From: Gnetum montanum
Lineage: Eukaryota; Streptophyta; Gnetopsida; Gnetales; Gnetaceae
Length of the DNA: 64,000 bases
Direction of reading: 5' to 3'
NCBI GenBank assembly: GCA_015680685.1
Contig: MNCI01018056.1
Span: 217,118 to 281,117 of the forward strand
Shown here one piece after another: positions 42,205-52,625 of the stretch (the first letter of the stretch is position 1; each line of letters opens with the position of its first letter). A program made the translations under genes and the position numbers. The notes under the pieces were generated by a model. That model was not told the origin of the DNA. It was given only the letters and a program-made list of their open reading frames with translations, and ran no database searches.

Positions 42205-43850
42205 TGGTTCAACCTAAAGTGGTCATCATAGGGCCAGAGGAAGAAGAAAAAGAGAGGGAAGAAGAAATTGAGGAACTCCTTATCTCACAAGAGGAAGATG
42301 TAACAAGCATCATGGGGATGAAGCTCACTGAGGCTTTGGATGAACTTAGGCATTCAAGTGATGAGAGGGATGTATTCGACGGTTTCTTCGATGGGTCCTT
42401 GCACCTTGGTGATCCACCCAAGCTGACCAGAAAAGGGATTTTTGCTATGTTCCTTTAGCTTGATCCACATCTTGTACCTTTTAACTTTTGTGTTGTTTTT
42501 GATTATCTTGATTATTCCTAGCACTAGAGGTAGATGCTGAGGTTTTTGAGGTGCATACATCACGAGCAGAGGTGTCAGGGTCACAAGCCCCGATTGAGGT
42601 GACTTCCCATGCTTACCCAACATCTACTGACCAGTTAAGGCCATGGCCTGAAATGCCCAATAAAATGGACTTTGTCACAGGCATTATTAATGATGTTGTC
42701 ACTTGCCTACAACAAGCTCATCTAGAACTAGGTATGTGTATGTTACATATCATGCTAAGTGTCTGGGTTTATTGTGCTTCTTTGCATTCATTATTAATTA
42801 CAGCTAATTCATGTGTGCGGTACTTATACTTGTAGGCACCAAGCTTCAATGGGATCCTTTTGAGGCTGCTCATATTGATGCTCTCCCTGAAATACCAAGA
42901 AATATTGAACAAGTCCTTAGAAAGATTTATGATGCAGTTTATGGTTGCGTCGTACAAAATGCTAAGTCCCTTTGGACTTGTAGGCATTCAATTGAGTACC
43001 TATGGAATGAGATGCACTCATTGAAGGATACATTGGTGAAGGAGAGAGAAGAGAAGAGGGATCTTCAATCTCATTATGATTTTGTTGCTGCTAGGCTGTC
43101 TGGTGATAGTACTTGGCATACGTCTGAGATCACCTATGTGCGTTACTGGACAATTTTGAACAACAAAGTTCAAGCGACATGGGATTTAGTCGAATAAAAG
43201 GCACAAATGGATTTATTAAATAGGAAATGCCATGATTGGAAATCCTTTGCTGCTAAGGTACATAAGTGGGATCAAGATCAAAAGGATCATAAGCACCACT
43301 ACAAGAAATTGGTTAAAGGAGTAATCAGTTGAACATCGCTGGAAGGAAATGTTCATTGATGGGCTAGGCTTACGTCCTGCTTACGATAGGTTTGTCAAGT
43401 ACACTGAAGTGGAGTGATCTCCTCAGAGAACCATTACCACCACTTCTGGGGAGGCTTCGACAAGCATGTCCTCTCTTGAGCGCCCTACCTGGACCTTAGT
43501 GGACAAGGGTAAAACCTTGGCCAATATTGACCTTGGTCTAGAGGAGGATTAGGCAAATGTACCCGAGGAGGAGATTTTGCCACGCTTGGAGGCTAGTATA
43601 AGGCCCTCTTCACCTGTGAGTGTTTTATTATGGTGCTTAATTTTGTATGGTTTTATTATTTTTTAGTGTTAGTGTTACTTTTCTTCCAGGTTTTGTATTT
43701 ATAAGTTGCTTTACTATGCTTACTTGTTTGTTTGTTTTTTCGTTTCATTGTAGGGACATAGTAATGATGAGGCTGGCCCCAGTGGAGCGGAGTGGATGAT
43801 GTGGAGGATCTTGGAGGCTAGCCCCCTCCTAGTACTAATGTGTGAGCTAA
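42205..43850 (+). pseudogene. 3' exons of the split gene in block E
   Basis: Acidic segment EEEEKEREEEIEELLISQEE (42230-42290), end at 42458. A further exon follows the acceptor at 42521 and ends at donor GTATGT (42732). The next one begins after CTTGTAG (42836) with TKLQWDPFEAAHIDALPEIP and runs as a coiled-coil-like part (MHSLKDTLVKEREEKRDLQS) to a stop at 43195-43197; weak continuation to 43430 and beyond until the gap. Clear GT-AG borders show that it once was a spliced gene. A single N lies at 42203. Confidence 0.5.
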
Positions 43851-43852
43851 CT

Positions 43853-44072
43853 NNNNNNNNNNNNNNNNNNNNNNNNNNNNNNNNNNNNNNNNNNNNNNNN
43901 NNNNNNNNNNNNNNNNNNNNNNNNNNNNNNNNNNNNNNNNNNNNNNNNNNNNNNNNNNNNNNNNNNNNNNNNNNNNNNNNNNNNNNNNNNNNNNNNNNNN
44001 NNNNNNNNNNNNNNNNNNNNNNNNNNNNNNNNNNNNNNNNNNNNNNNNNNNNNNNNNNNNNNNNNNNNNNNN
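43853..44072. other. Assembly gap (220 Ns)
   Basis: Run of Ns at the probable right boundary of block E. Confidence 0.99.
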
Positions 44073-44074
44073 AG

Positions 44075-44335
44075 TTCTAGTTTAAGGCCATTTCAGGCTA
44101 TGCACATTCGTTTAGAGTCATGGTGGACCGTTGTATCTGTGTTGAAAAAAGAAAGAGAAATTACTAGTTTTAGGCCATAGTGAACCGAAAGCGATAATAG
44201 TTTTAGGAGACTTAAAAGGAACCAGCCATTTCTGACCATGGCTGGTTTAACGTCATTGCGGACATTCGTTGGCAGTTTAACGTCGTACCAGATGGTTGGT
44301 AGTTTAACGTCATTCCGGATGCTTGGTAGTTTGCT
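44075..44335. repeat. Repeat array right of block E
   Basis: Six or more diverged copies of TAGTTTTAGGCCATAGTGAA / GGTAGTTTAACGTCATTCCG. Same repeat type as at 34634-34970 and 38375-38480. Confidence 0.75.
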
Positions 44336-44539
44336 CTAGTTATTGAGTTTTTTTTTTATTCTTTGTAGTTTGATGTGAGGGGTGGGGCATGTAGGTACGA
44401 TCCTATACTCCCCTCCCCCTTCACTAGAGATGTTAAAAGGTAGCTCTAACCAAGAGACGTTAGTGGGAATGGCTCCTATGTTTGTGTTGTCCAGTGCTTT
44501 CTCAGTTTTAGTAGGATCATGGGTTAATGGTTGGTTTGT

Positions 44540-45110
44540 GTCTTAAAGTGCACTTATGGTTTCTTGTTTAGGCTCAGAGAACTCAACCTTTGACCCTTGA
44601 TCCATTCCCGAGTGCGAGGAAGTGAGCCATGTTATCGTGTCTCCATGTATGATGATTTCACCACCCTCATAAGGTAGGTGGATTTCTTGATGGATTGGTG
44701 AGGATACAACTCTAAGTTGATGGATTGGTGATTTCACCACCCTCATAAGGTAGGTCATCTTAGAATCAAATTGAACCCTGGCATTTCATCAACCACTACG
44801 AATTCAGCTGATGTGGGGAACTGGTCCCCTGCTACGAAATCCAAGGTAAGCATGCCTTTTACCATGACATGGGAACCACTGAAGGATTTTAAAAAGGAAG
44901 TTCTTGTGGGCCATATTTACTTTATAAGACCCAATTTTTCGATGACAGGAAAGGGTATTACGTTTGTTCCTGCACCATCATCGACATGCACCCTACTTAT
45001 CTTGAAGTGGTTGACTTGTATTGTTATGAACATAGGAGCTGTAGTGACCTCTCCAGTTTTCTCATCTCAGTTAATATCATTGGTACAAAATTCTAGGGAT
45101 GTGGGCCTCG
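44540..45110 (-). pseudogene. Aspartic protease region of element D
   Basis: Minus strand: MFITIQVNHFKISRVHVDDG, AGTNVIPFPVIEKLGLIK, FSGSHVMVKGMLTLDFVA and FVVVDEMPGFNLILR. This is a retropepsin-like domain with the active-site Asp in VDDGAG (usually DxGSS or DSGA). A remnant of the linker follows. An internal duplication repeats GATGGATTGGTGA and TTCACCACCCTCATAAGGTA at 44656-44685 and 44718-44755. Confidence 0.78.
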
Positions 45111-48033
45111 ATTCTTGAGGTTGTGGGGATAGTACTACATAAATGGATGGCTCATCTACGGGAAGGTCCTCACTAACAGGAATCGAAGTCAACATACATA
45201 CGAGAGCTTCCCGATGTACCAGTGAGGTCATTACTAGATCGTACAAGCTTAAGGAGGTGTTCTTTTGTTTCAAGGCCTGTGTGACTTGGATCAATGCACT
45301 CACTACATCCTTACCACTTGGAATTCTCTTGTTTGTGGAGACTTGGTCCATTTGGCCCAGCATTCGTATCTCTTGTGGAGGGATTCTTGTGTTAGTAACT
45401 GGGGATGTTGAGTTTGGGATACTAAGAGTGCTGGTATATTTTTCTCGATGACTTGTGCTAGGCTCAGTGGTGGACAAAACCATAGGAACAGCATATGGCG
45501 GCATGGGCTTCGGTGATCCCAATTCGTGCCCATGATGTTCTTTTTCTAGGTGCTCTCTTGTCAACCTGTCAGTAAGGTGCTCTCGTAAGGATCGCGAGGG
45601 AATTGTAGGGGGTTGCATGTCAGGGTGTTTTAGTACTCAGATCACAAAGGGAGTGGGTCGGTTTTCTAATGGTGTGGTTGTTGTTGCAACAGAAGGAGGT
45701 ACACGAACAATGAATGGTTTTTGCGGTGCAGGGAATGTGCATATGACAAAAGGGGTTTGGTGAGGTGTTGAGGTAAATGTAGTTTCAGAAGACCTGCAAG
45801 TTACAAAAGGTTTTCGAGGGATGTCTTGTCCATTGTCCACCTAGATAGTGTTAATCACATATGGTGCGTCCTTAGTATTGAGAGGATCCTTGTAGACCCC
45901 CATGGGTTGGTTTTGTGGCTTTACTAGGTTTTCCTTGTTAAACACTATTTCACCCTTGTCAATCATACGTTGTATATCTTGTTTTAAGGTGAAGCAGTAG
46001 TTAGTTCCGTGCCCACACCATTGGTGATATTCACAAAACCTGTCCAACCTAAAGCCTCTTGAAATGGGGGGCTCATCAACTGTTGCTAAAGTTGGGTTTT
46101 TAGCCAACTCACAAAATTGATTGTGTTTTTGGGACACTGCAAGGAACATTTGTTTATGTTTGATTAACCCAGCCTGTAGAAGTTGATCTAATAATTGTGA
46201 AGGCTTCATAGGCAAGGATGTGTATTGGGTTGGATCTTTTCATTCAAATGTACAAGTGTGATCCATGTTTGTGGGTTCTTTTCCTGTCTGTCATGAGTTG
46301 TTAGGTTGGACTATCTCTGCCACCACTACTACCGTCATTTTGGATTTATCCTTATTCTTCCTCATATATTGGCTCCTAAAGGCTAAGTAAGCTAGGTTAT
46401 TACTTGCTTGCACCACCTCTTCTATGTTCTTAATTTGTGCGAATGCTTGACTCAAAGTATGGGCACTCACATAATAAAGTTTTGATTTAACGAAGTCATT
46501 CACGGTAGCCTTAAGGATGGTAAGCAAGTATGTTTTAGGGATGGGCTCATGAAGTTCATTCAGCGATGCACTCCATGTTTGGATAAATTTTTGTACTAGC
46601 TCTAACGAGGCTTGTTTAATCTGAATCAGACTATCTAGTGTGATTTCAAGCTTTAAATTATATTTGAAACGGGTAACAAACTGATGTAACAAATCCTCTA
46701 GAGAGGATATGGAGTTACGCGGTAAAGCTCAATATTAGTCTAAGGCTTTTCCTATCAAGGAAATAGCAAATACACATAGAATCACATGAGGCCAGGCCTG
46801 AAGCAATAGAAATTCTAGCCAAAATGTTACCAGATGGGTGTTTGGATCTCCCTTTCCATTATATTTGATTAGTTGAGGTAATGAGATTCCCTTTGGTAAG
46901 GTTAACGGTGGAACTGAAGGGTTGATTAGGTCATCTTGGTAGAATTCTAGCACCTTGACTTCCTCATTGTTTGCAGTTTTAAGGTGGTTTACCTCCTCAG
47001 TTAATGAGTGCATCATTTTCTTTGTGTCTGTCCACTCTTGGGTGGTAGGCAGACCAGCTGGTTGAGTAGATTGTGATTGGTAATAGTTTGATTGTTGCAT
47101 TGTCTGTGGAAAGGGAGACTATTGGATTGTCAGTTGTTGTGGCGGAGTAACATTCAGGGATGGGATTGTACGGTGTGGTACGTTGTAGTGAGTAGGTTGG
47201 TGTTACTGAACAACTGGCGAAACCCACTACCCAGCCACAGGTTGTGAGGTGACACCCTGAATGTGTTGGGCTGAAGTAATCAGAGGTGCTCCATGGGTTT
47301 TTACTTGTGGTATGTAGTGGGTGGATGTGGAAGTTGGTATAATTGATGGCATCCAAATTACTTGAGGTCGAAAGATTGATCCTACATTAGTTTGAGGAGG
47401 GGCTTGTTCGGATTGCACTTGCGGAGGTATGATGGAGATGGACATATCAGATTGAATGTTGGGCATGGGGAAGGTGGGAATGGCAGTGGGTACTTCTTGT
47501 AGAGAAACCGGTGCTCGAGTGTTTGCGGATAAAGGAGGAAGTATAGTTTCTTCTAGGAAAGGTCAGAATGATGGGTTTGTATGGGCATGAGGACTAATGG
47601 TGTGGTATGAATCCCCATGCTAAGATTGGGTTGCAAAGTCATCTTCCTCATCTCCACCCTGAGGCTCTATCGAAGGTGGATGTAAGGTTTGATCCCTTGC
47701 CATGAGAAGCTGAGATATGAGTCGATGATGGGGCTCAGAAAGGGGGATCATGTCAAATACTGAGGAAGTGAACTCATGACCTACCTTGTAAATGAGTTCA
47801 TAGTTTTGCTTTGCTTCTCTTTTTATGCAGTCGACAAGCAAGTTGGCTTGAATCTTCACACAAATGAAGTTATATTGTTCTGGTGTGAGGATTGTGTAAG
47901 TAGGATCCTTACCCTATAGCCTAAGTGACCAACGAGTTGAACCTTGAGGGTTTATCTCTTTAATGACAGTTATGGGTTCTATCACAGTCACAGGGTTTGA
48001 GGTCTCGACCCCAAAGTCAGAGATCTGCAGCAT
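45111..48033 (-). pseudogene. Gag of element D
   Basis: Long, nearly open minus-strand frame from ATG at 48031-48033 (MLQISDFGVETSNPVTVIEP). N-terminal region: FTSSVFDMIPLSEPHHRLIS. Pro/Gln/Ser-rich middle (47600-47050). Coiled segment MMHSLTEEVNHLKTANNEEV. Retrotransposon gag domain: LPQLIKYNGKGDPNTHLVTF, LLHQFVTRFKYNLKLEIT and LELVQKFIQTWSASLNELHE. Then the block RFCEYHQWCGHGTNYCFTLK (C-x2-H and H-x4-C), followed by QDIQRMIDKGEI, common in Tat-lineage gag; then a spacer ending in 45618-45067. About seven stops in total, so less decayed than A or G. Confidence 0.85.
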
Positions 48034-48640
48034 CGTTGTGTTGAACTAGGAAGATTCCATAGGGGCATGAGTAAACTAGGCTTGACAAGCTGGGCATGAG
48101 TAAGCTAGCTTAACAAGCTAGGCATGAGTGAGCTATCTTGACAAGTTGAACATGTGTAAACTTTGCTTAACAAGCTAGACGTGTGTACACTGAGCTTGAC
48201 AACTTGGGCGTGTGTAAACTAAGCTTGACAAGTAGGGCATGAGTAAGCTAGCTTGACAATCTGGGCGTGAGTAACCTACCTTGACAAGCTAGGCATGTAC
48301 CAGGCAAGATGCAGGTTGCAAGTACCAAGAGGAGCTCACCATGATCGATTGACAGTGGTGGTGGGAATGTTACTTGGTAAGCTGTCTATCTGGTGTCTTG
48401 TTCAAGTAGCATGTGTACATTGTTTCGATTCTGATGATGCAGTTGCAAAGTTTGAAGTGTTGGCCATAACGTAAGAGTTTTGTAGGGTTGTATGCCCGAT
48501 TAGTTTAACATGAGAAAATTAGGTTTAGCATGAGCAGACTACGGTGGGCTTGAGCAAGCTTAGCTTGAGTTTGGCACCTGGTCTGTGTAGCGTTTAAGCG
48601 GTAGCGTGATCAATGTTATGATGGGATGGTAAACAGGTTG
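48034..48640 (-). repeat. Leader of element D with 28-bp tandem repeats
   Basis: 48064-48295 consists of about eight diverged units of the form GGCATGAGTAAGCTAGCTTG plus ACAAGCTG. Related GAGCAAGCTTAGCTTGAG motifs recur at 48545-48570. It lies between primer site and gag, i.e. the untranslated leader. Confidence 0.8.
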
Positions 48641-48659
48641 GTTCTCCTTCTAGCACCAA
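48641..48659 (-). promoter_or_regulatory. Putative primer binding site of element D
   Basis: The minus strand reads TTGGTGCTAGAAGGAGAAC, six bases inside the LTR. It begins TGG as primer sites do. I cannot assign the tRNA with confidence. Confidence 0.5.
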
Positions 48660-48665
48660 TTTTAC

Positions 48666-50520
48666 TATGTTGACAGAAATTGTTGGTGTGAGTTTGGAAG
48701 TGAAAAAACAAAAGCCAAAAGATTGCCGGAGAGACATAGACAACCCTAACTTCGTGCGAGGGCAAGTTGGAAAAGAAAATGAAGGCAAAGTGCCTAGGGT
48801 GATCTACACGAAAATCAACCAAGGACTTCCCCGAGCGTAAGTTATGGCTTGCACTGGGGTTATTGTAACTGGTGATGTATGAAATGTAAACAAAGTGTAA
48901 CCACGATGACTTATACAAAGGCATAAAATAGATAAAAAAAAAGCAAATAATGTAATGGAAGGCAATAATGAACTATATTATATTAATTAACAAGGATGTG
49001 CCCCTGTCAAAGCGTAGTTGCCTGTGTGGATGGAAAGTCAAGCGCTAAGCCCCGGAATGATGTGCTTACAGGTGCTTGGATGCTAGGAGTCATGTGCGCT
49101 TGAGCGTCCAAAGTTGCTAGTCAATGCTCCCAAAGCCGTCAACCTCCAAAACTACCAACCCCGTTTATGTGAATGGAAGGGGTATTTATAAGGTTCGGCT
49201 AGGCTTGGGTGCGGAATTCATGGATGAAATTAATGGCTAAGAAATGAGAGAAAAATAGATCATGTGACAGATGTTTGATGGACAGTTGCATGCGAATTAA
49301 ACGTGCGTAGGTAGGCTACGTTCTTAACCGAATGCACTGTATCTTATAACATGTATTGGCTTACGTAAGCTAGCTTACGTCCATAGAAGCAGACACAATT
49401 TGGAGTGTAAGAGCTTGAAAAGCTCACAAATGGTGAAAATTTACAATAAAAATCATAGTGTACAATAAGAGAAATTGACTCCAACTCACTTCGAACTTCT
49501 CAATCTATGATTTGACTACTGCAGGATGCTGATGTGAGTGGTTTTGTGGCTGTTTGAGGCATTTTTGTTTCACAAAAGCTTCCATCGTGAGTTTCTTTTA
49601 TCTTGGCGTGTCCTCAGAATGTGTTTGGCATGCTTTTGACTGGGTGTGATTAGTACTCACGCTGTACTCACCCTAACGGTGTGACCTCAGCGTGACCTAG
49701 GTGTGAGTAAGACAAAAATGATATATTTCACATTAATTTTTTCTCTTTGAAGCATGTTCTTTAAGTGCAATGATTACCTGACTGTGGTCGACCCTGAGAG
49801 TGATCTACATGTTGAAAACTGAGCTTGGATGTGCCTTGATTTGAGCCACTTTTGGTAGCTCATGCTGGACTCACATTGTCAACGTGAGCTTACCGTGACC
49901 CCAGTGTGACTTGAGCGTGAGTAACAAAATCTTTGTGATTTTGGACCTAAAGTCTGGAATTCTAGAGGCTGTGACTTGAAGTAGTCATCAATGGTCATTG
50001 AGGATGACTTGCACCTTCGAAGTTAGACCATTTTGACTCAATTTTAAGGTTCTTGGAGTTTGTTCATGCTGTACTCACGCTGTTAGCATGACCTTAGCGT
50101 GACCTCAGCATGACCTGGGAAAATTTATGCAATTTGGCCTGAAATCTGAACTCCCAAATGCTGAAACTTGAAGTGGACAACAGTGGCCCTTAAGGATGAC
50201 TTGCACCCTTAGGTTGAACCATCTTTGAGTTGATCTTGAAGTCGTTGAAGTTGCTCACACTGAGGGTAAGCCCGGCGTGAGTTCTTAGGGCAAGCTCAAT
50301 GTGAGTTCTGAGGGCAAGCTCAGTGTGAGTTCCCAGGGCAAGCTCAGCGTGAGTTTTCAAGGCAAGATTAGCATGAGGTTCCAGGGCAAGCTCAGCGTGC
50401 GTTCTCAAGGCAAGCTCAACATGAGTTCCATGCCTTAGTCAAATTTTTGCTTCTCGAGAGCTCAAAAGGCTCTGAGTTGTTCCAGTTTCATAGTGTTAGG
50501 CCGAAATTAGTGGTGTTTCA
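48666..50520 (-). repeat. 5' LTR of element D
   Basis: 1855 bp; plus-strand reading starts TATGTTGACAG (TG mutated to TA) and ends TGGTGTTTCA, followed by the TGGGG duplication. Colinear with the 3' LTR throughout; scattered differences are mainly transitions. 24-bp array at 50255-50440. Confidence 0.88.
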
Positions 50521-50735
50521 TGGGGCAACATGAGATGTTGTCCCTGTTCAGATGTTGCTGCAGCTCCTCCTTCTGCCTGCCTTGATTGTACAGTAGCAGG
50601 GTCCTCTTGGTGGATACTAAATTATTGTTCCTCCTGCTCTGCATGCTGTCTGATAGGAACTTGTCCTTCACCTCTCCTAGGTCGTTTACTCCCACCTTGA
50701 GCAGGACCTTCCTATTGTCCATGTTTCAGGGCCAT
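50521..50735 (-). pseudogene. aORF of element B, N-terminal part (upstream of D's insertion)
   Basis: The start ATG at 50733-50735 (MALKHGQ) follows TGATTGCAG, a splice-acceptor-like sequence conserved in A. A frame change leads to MDNRKVLLKVGVNDLGEVKD (from 50722), then basic and Gln-rich residues (YNQGRQKEELQQHLNRDN). It continues on the other side of element D at 31585. Confidence 0.6.
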
Positions 50736-52625
50736 CTGCAATCACATGGGGCCCATCATTAGTAAGGTTGTTACCAAAGTTAGGTTATGCGTTACTGGTT
50801 GCCTTAATGAATTTTTTTTATCTTCGTTTGACGTTTCCTGAAAGATTATAATATTTAATCCTCTTTGCTTAGCTGGTTTCAAAATCTAGTTTCTTGGTAT
50901 AACTAAGGGGATAAAATTATTTTTGGCACATTTATCCTTAATTTTGTAACTAATTACCCTTGATAATGTCCTTCAGGCGATGACGACTTTCAAAAATATT
51001 ATGTGCTATTCAATGTGTACCCTCCCCCATGACTAAGCTGAACACTCTCGGTTCAAGTAGGTTCAAACGGAATGAAAATTGGAGGACCAACGAGCGAGTT
51101 ATGGATATGAAAGCAAGGGGTGTGCAATCACGAGTCGTAGAGAGAAATTGGAAAAACTTCCCCTGTGTGAATAGTTGCAAATGATGTTAAGTAGCGTAAG
51201 GGGGTCACGTATATATATATTTTTGAGACACGATATCGCATGTGTGATATCGTAGATGCGATATCACGGCCTATCGATGTTAGGGCACTATGGAATATGT
51301 TGAATTTTTAAGATTTTCCTGAAAGTAACGATGGAAAATAAGGACATCTGGATTGTTGTTAAAGGGTTCTAGGGTAATTCAACTAGTTTTGAAGGCATGA
51401 AAATTATGATGGTATGGAATTTATTAGTAAGGACCTCAGGTGGTAAGGGAGAAAAAGGCTATGTGATGGTTCATAGGAACGTTTGAATCAGAGGGATAGT
51501 AATAAGGGAAAGAATATTATTGATAATATGCTGAGGTTAATAGATGGTGTGTGGAAGATGTGTTATGAGTGAAAATTACAACAAATTACATAAGTGGATC
51601 CTCCCCAAAGCAGGTTCCAACCTATAATGCCCTTGTGTAACCACACCTTAAAATGTCCGTAGGCACTAGAAGGGTTAAATGTAATCCACACTAGTTTCAC
51701 AAAACACACACATGTAAGTATCACCGGAATGAGGTACTAATTCTACGCTACACAAGACACGAACCACAATTACATGAACAGCAATATGAGATGGACTATA
51801 GAAGGGATTGTAGAGATTGGGACATGAGGTAACTGACCCAGGGCACAATGAATCCTGCGTGTAAGACATGATTACTTTGTCATTAACCTGTCATTCCAAG
51901 ATTAAGACCAAGTCCATTCCTCTAATCAGTGATATCGCATTGTTTCATCATATGATGAGCAACTATGAGAGTACCAGAACAATAAGGCATACGATCACTT
52001 GGCATTTTGTTCAAGGGAGAAGTGATTTTTACTTTGTGGCACTTGCCTTGTTTGTTTTTTTTAATTGCTGAATCCAGAGAAGCCGCCAACCTTCAGGCAT
52101 GGGTGCATGTCTTTCTAGTGGGACCCCCTAGAATAGCATTGGATTTTTGAGTGCCTTTTGATTACTCTTACTCCCATTTTGCATTAGATCTACAAGGATC
52201 TTAGTACAACCACGTTGCGTGATAACTCTCATAGACATCACCAAAGAGAATCCGCAAGTCCCCTTGATGTCACACCCTAATCATTCCCTCTTGATACATC
52301 CTTCTTCATTCTGGGTACAATGAACACAAAATTAATTTTAAGTTTTAAGAATGTCAAGAATATCACTATACCCTCGAATAGAACCTCTTATTTGTAGAAT
52401 GGATGAGTGGGTGTAATGGGCTCACTATCCAAATAATTGATCGTTCGAGAGTCAATAACATAGAACACACGTCAACCAATGAGCCACATGAGTGTTTTAT
52501 TTGTAGATGAGATTACTTATAAAAAGATAAAAAGACAAAAAGACAAAAAGATAAAACAAGAAATTGTAAAATGAAAAACTGGAAAACAAAAAAATTGTAA
52601 AATTAAAAAAATGAAAACATATTTA
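50736..52625 (-). other. Linker of element B between gag and aORF
   Basis: Homologous in blocks to the post-integrase linker of A (AGGCATGGGTGCATGTCTTT near 52097; GGATCCTCCCCAAAGCAGG near 51597). Gag is therefore joined almost directly to sequence that normally follows integrase. It contains a U3-like block (listed separately) and A-rich repeats at 52510-52625. Confidence 0.65.
51211..51265 (-). promoter_or_regulatory. U3-like block: three GATATC sites plus TATA, upstream of the B aORF
   Basis: GATATC at 51232, 51246 and 51260 (14-bp spacing), then on the minus strand TATATATATA (51211-51220). B's own LTRs have the same order and spacing (three sites 14 bp apart, then TATAAATA). It lies ~500 bp upstream of the aORF start and on its strand. 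Promoter activity is inferred. Confidence 0.45.

Larger units (their letters stand above)
38490..44072 (+). mobile_element. Block E: insert within D carrying a plus-strand gene relic
   Basis: D's protease (right) and RT (left) are separated by ~5.6 kb without minus-strand retrotransposon domains. The block carries (TA)n at 38570-38590, poly-pyrimidine tracts, an array of CAGCGTGAGTT repeats like that in D's LTR (39395-39625), and a plus-strand split gene (40238-43850). Its right end is in the N gap. I could not find terminal repeats or a target-site duplication, so the boundaries are estimates and E could be an insertion, a captured gene, or an unusual antisense insert. Confidence 0.5.
31586..50520 (-). 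mobile_element. Element D: Tat/Retand-type Ty3/gypsy retrotransposon nested in B
   Basis: Minus-strand element with long LTRs (31586-33427, 48666-50520) and a perfect TGGGG target-site duplication (31581-31585, 50521-50525). Element order: 5' LTR, primer site, repeat-rich leader, gag, protease, spacer, RT, RNase H, second RNase H, integrase, 3' UTR with repeats, polypurine tract, 3' LTR. The second RNase H domain and YVDD in RT place it in the Tat lineage (Retand/Ogre relatives), distinct from A, B, C and G. It is 18.9 kb, of which about 5.6 kb is the inserted block E. Confidence 0.9.

Noticed and set aside
50190-50408. Repeat protein with RTHAELAL units
   Set aside because: Product of a 24-bp tandem array within D's LTR; no evidence for translation.
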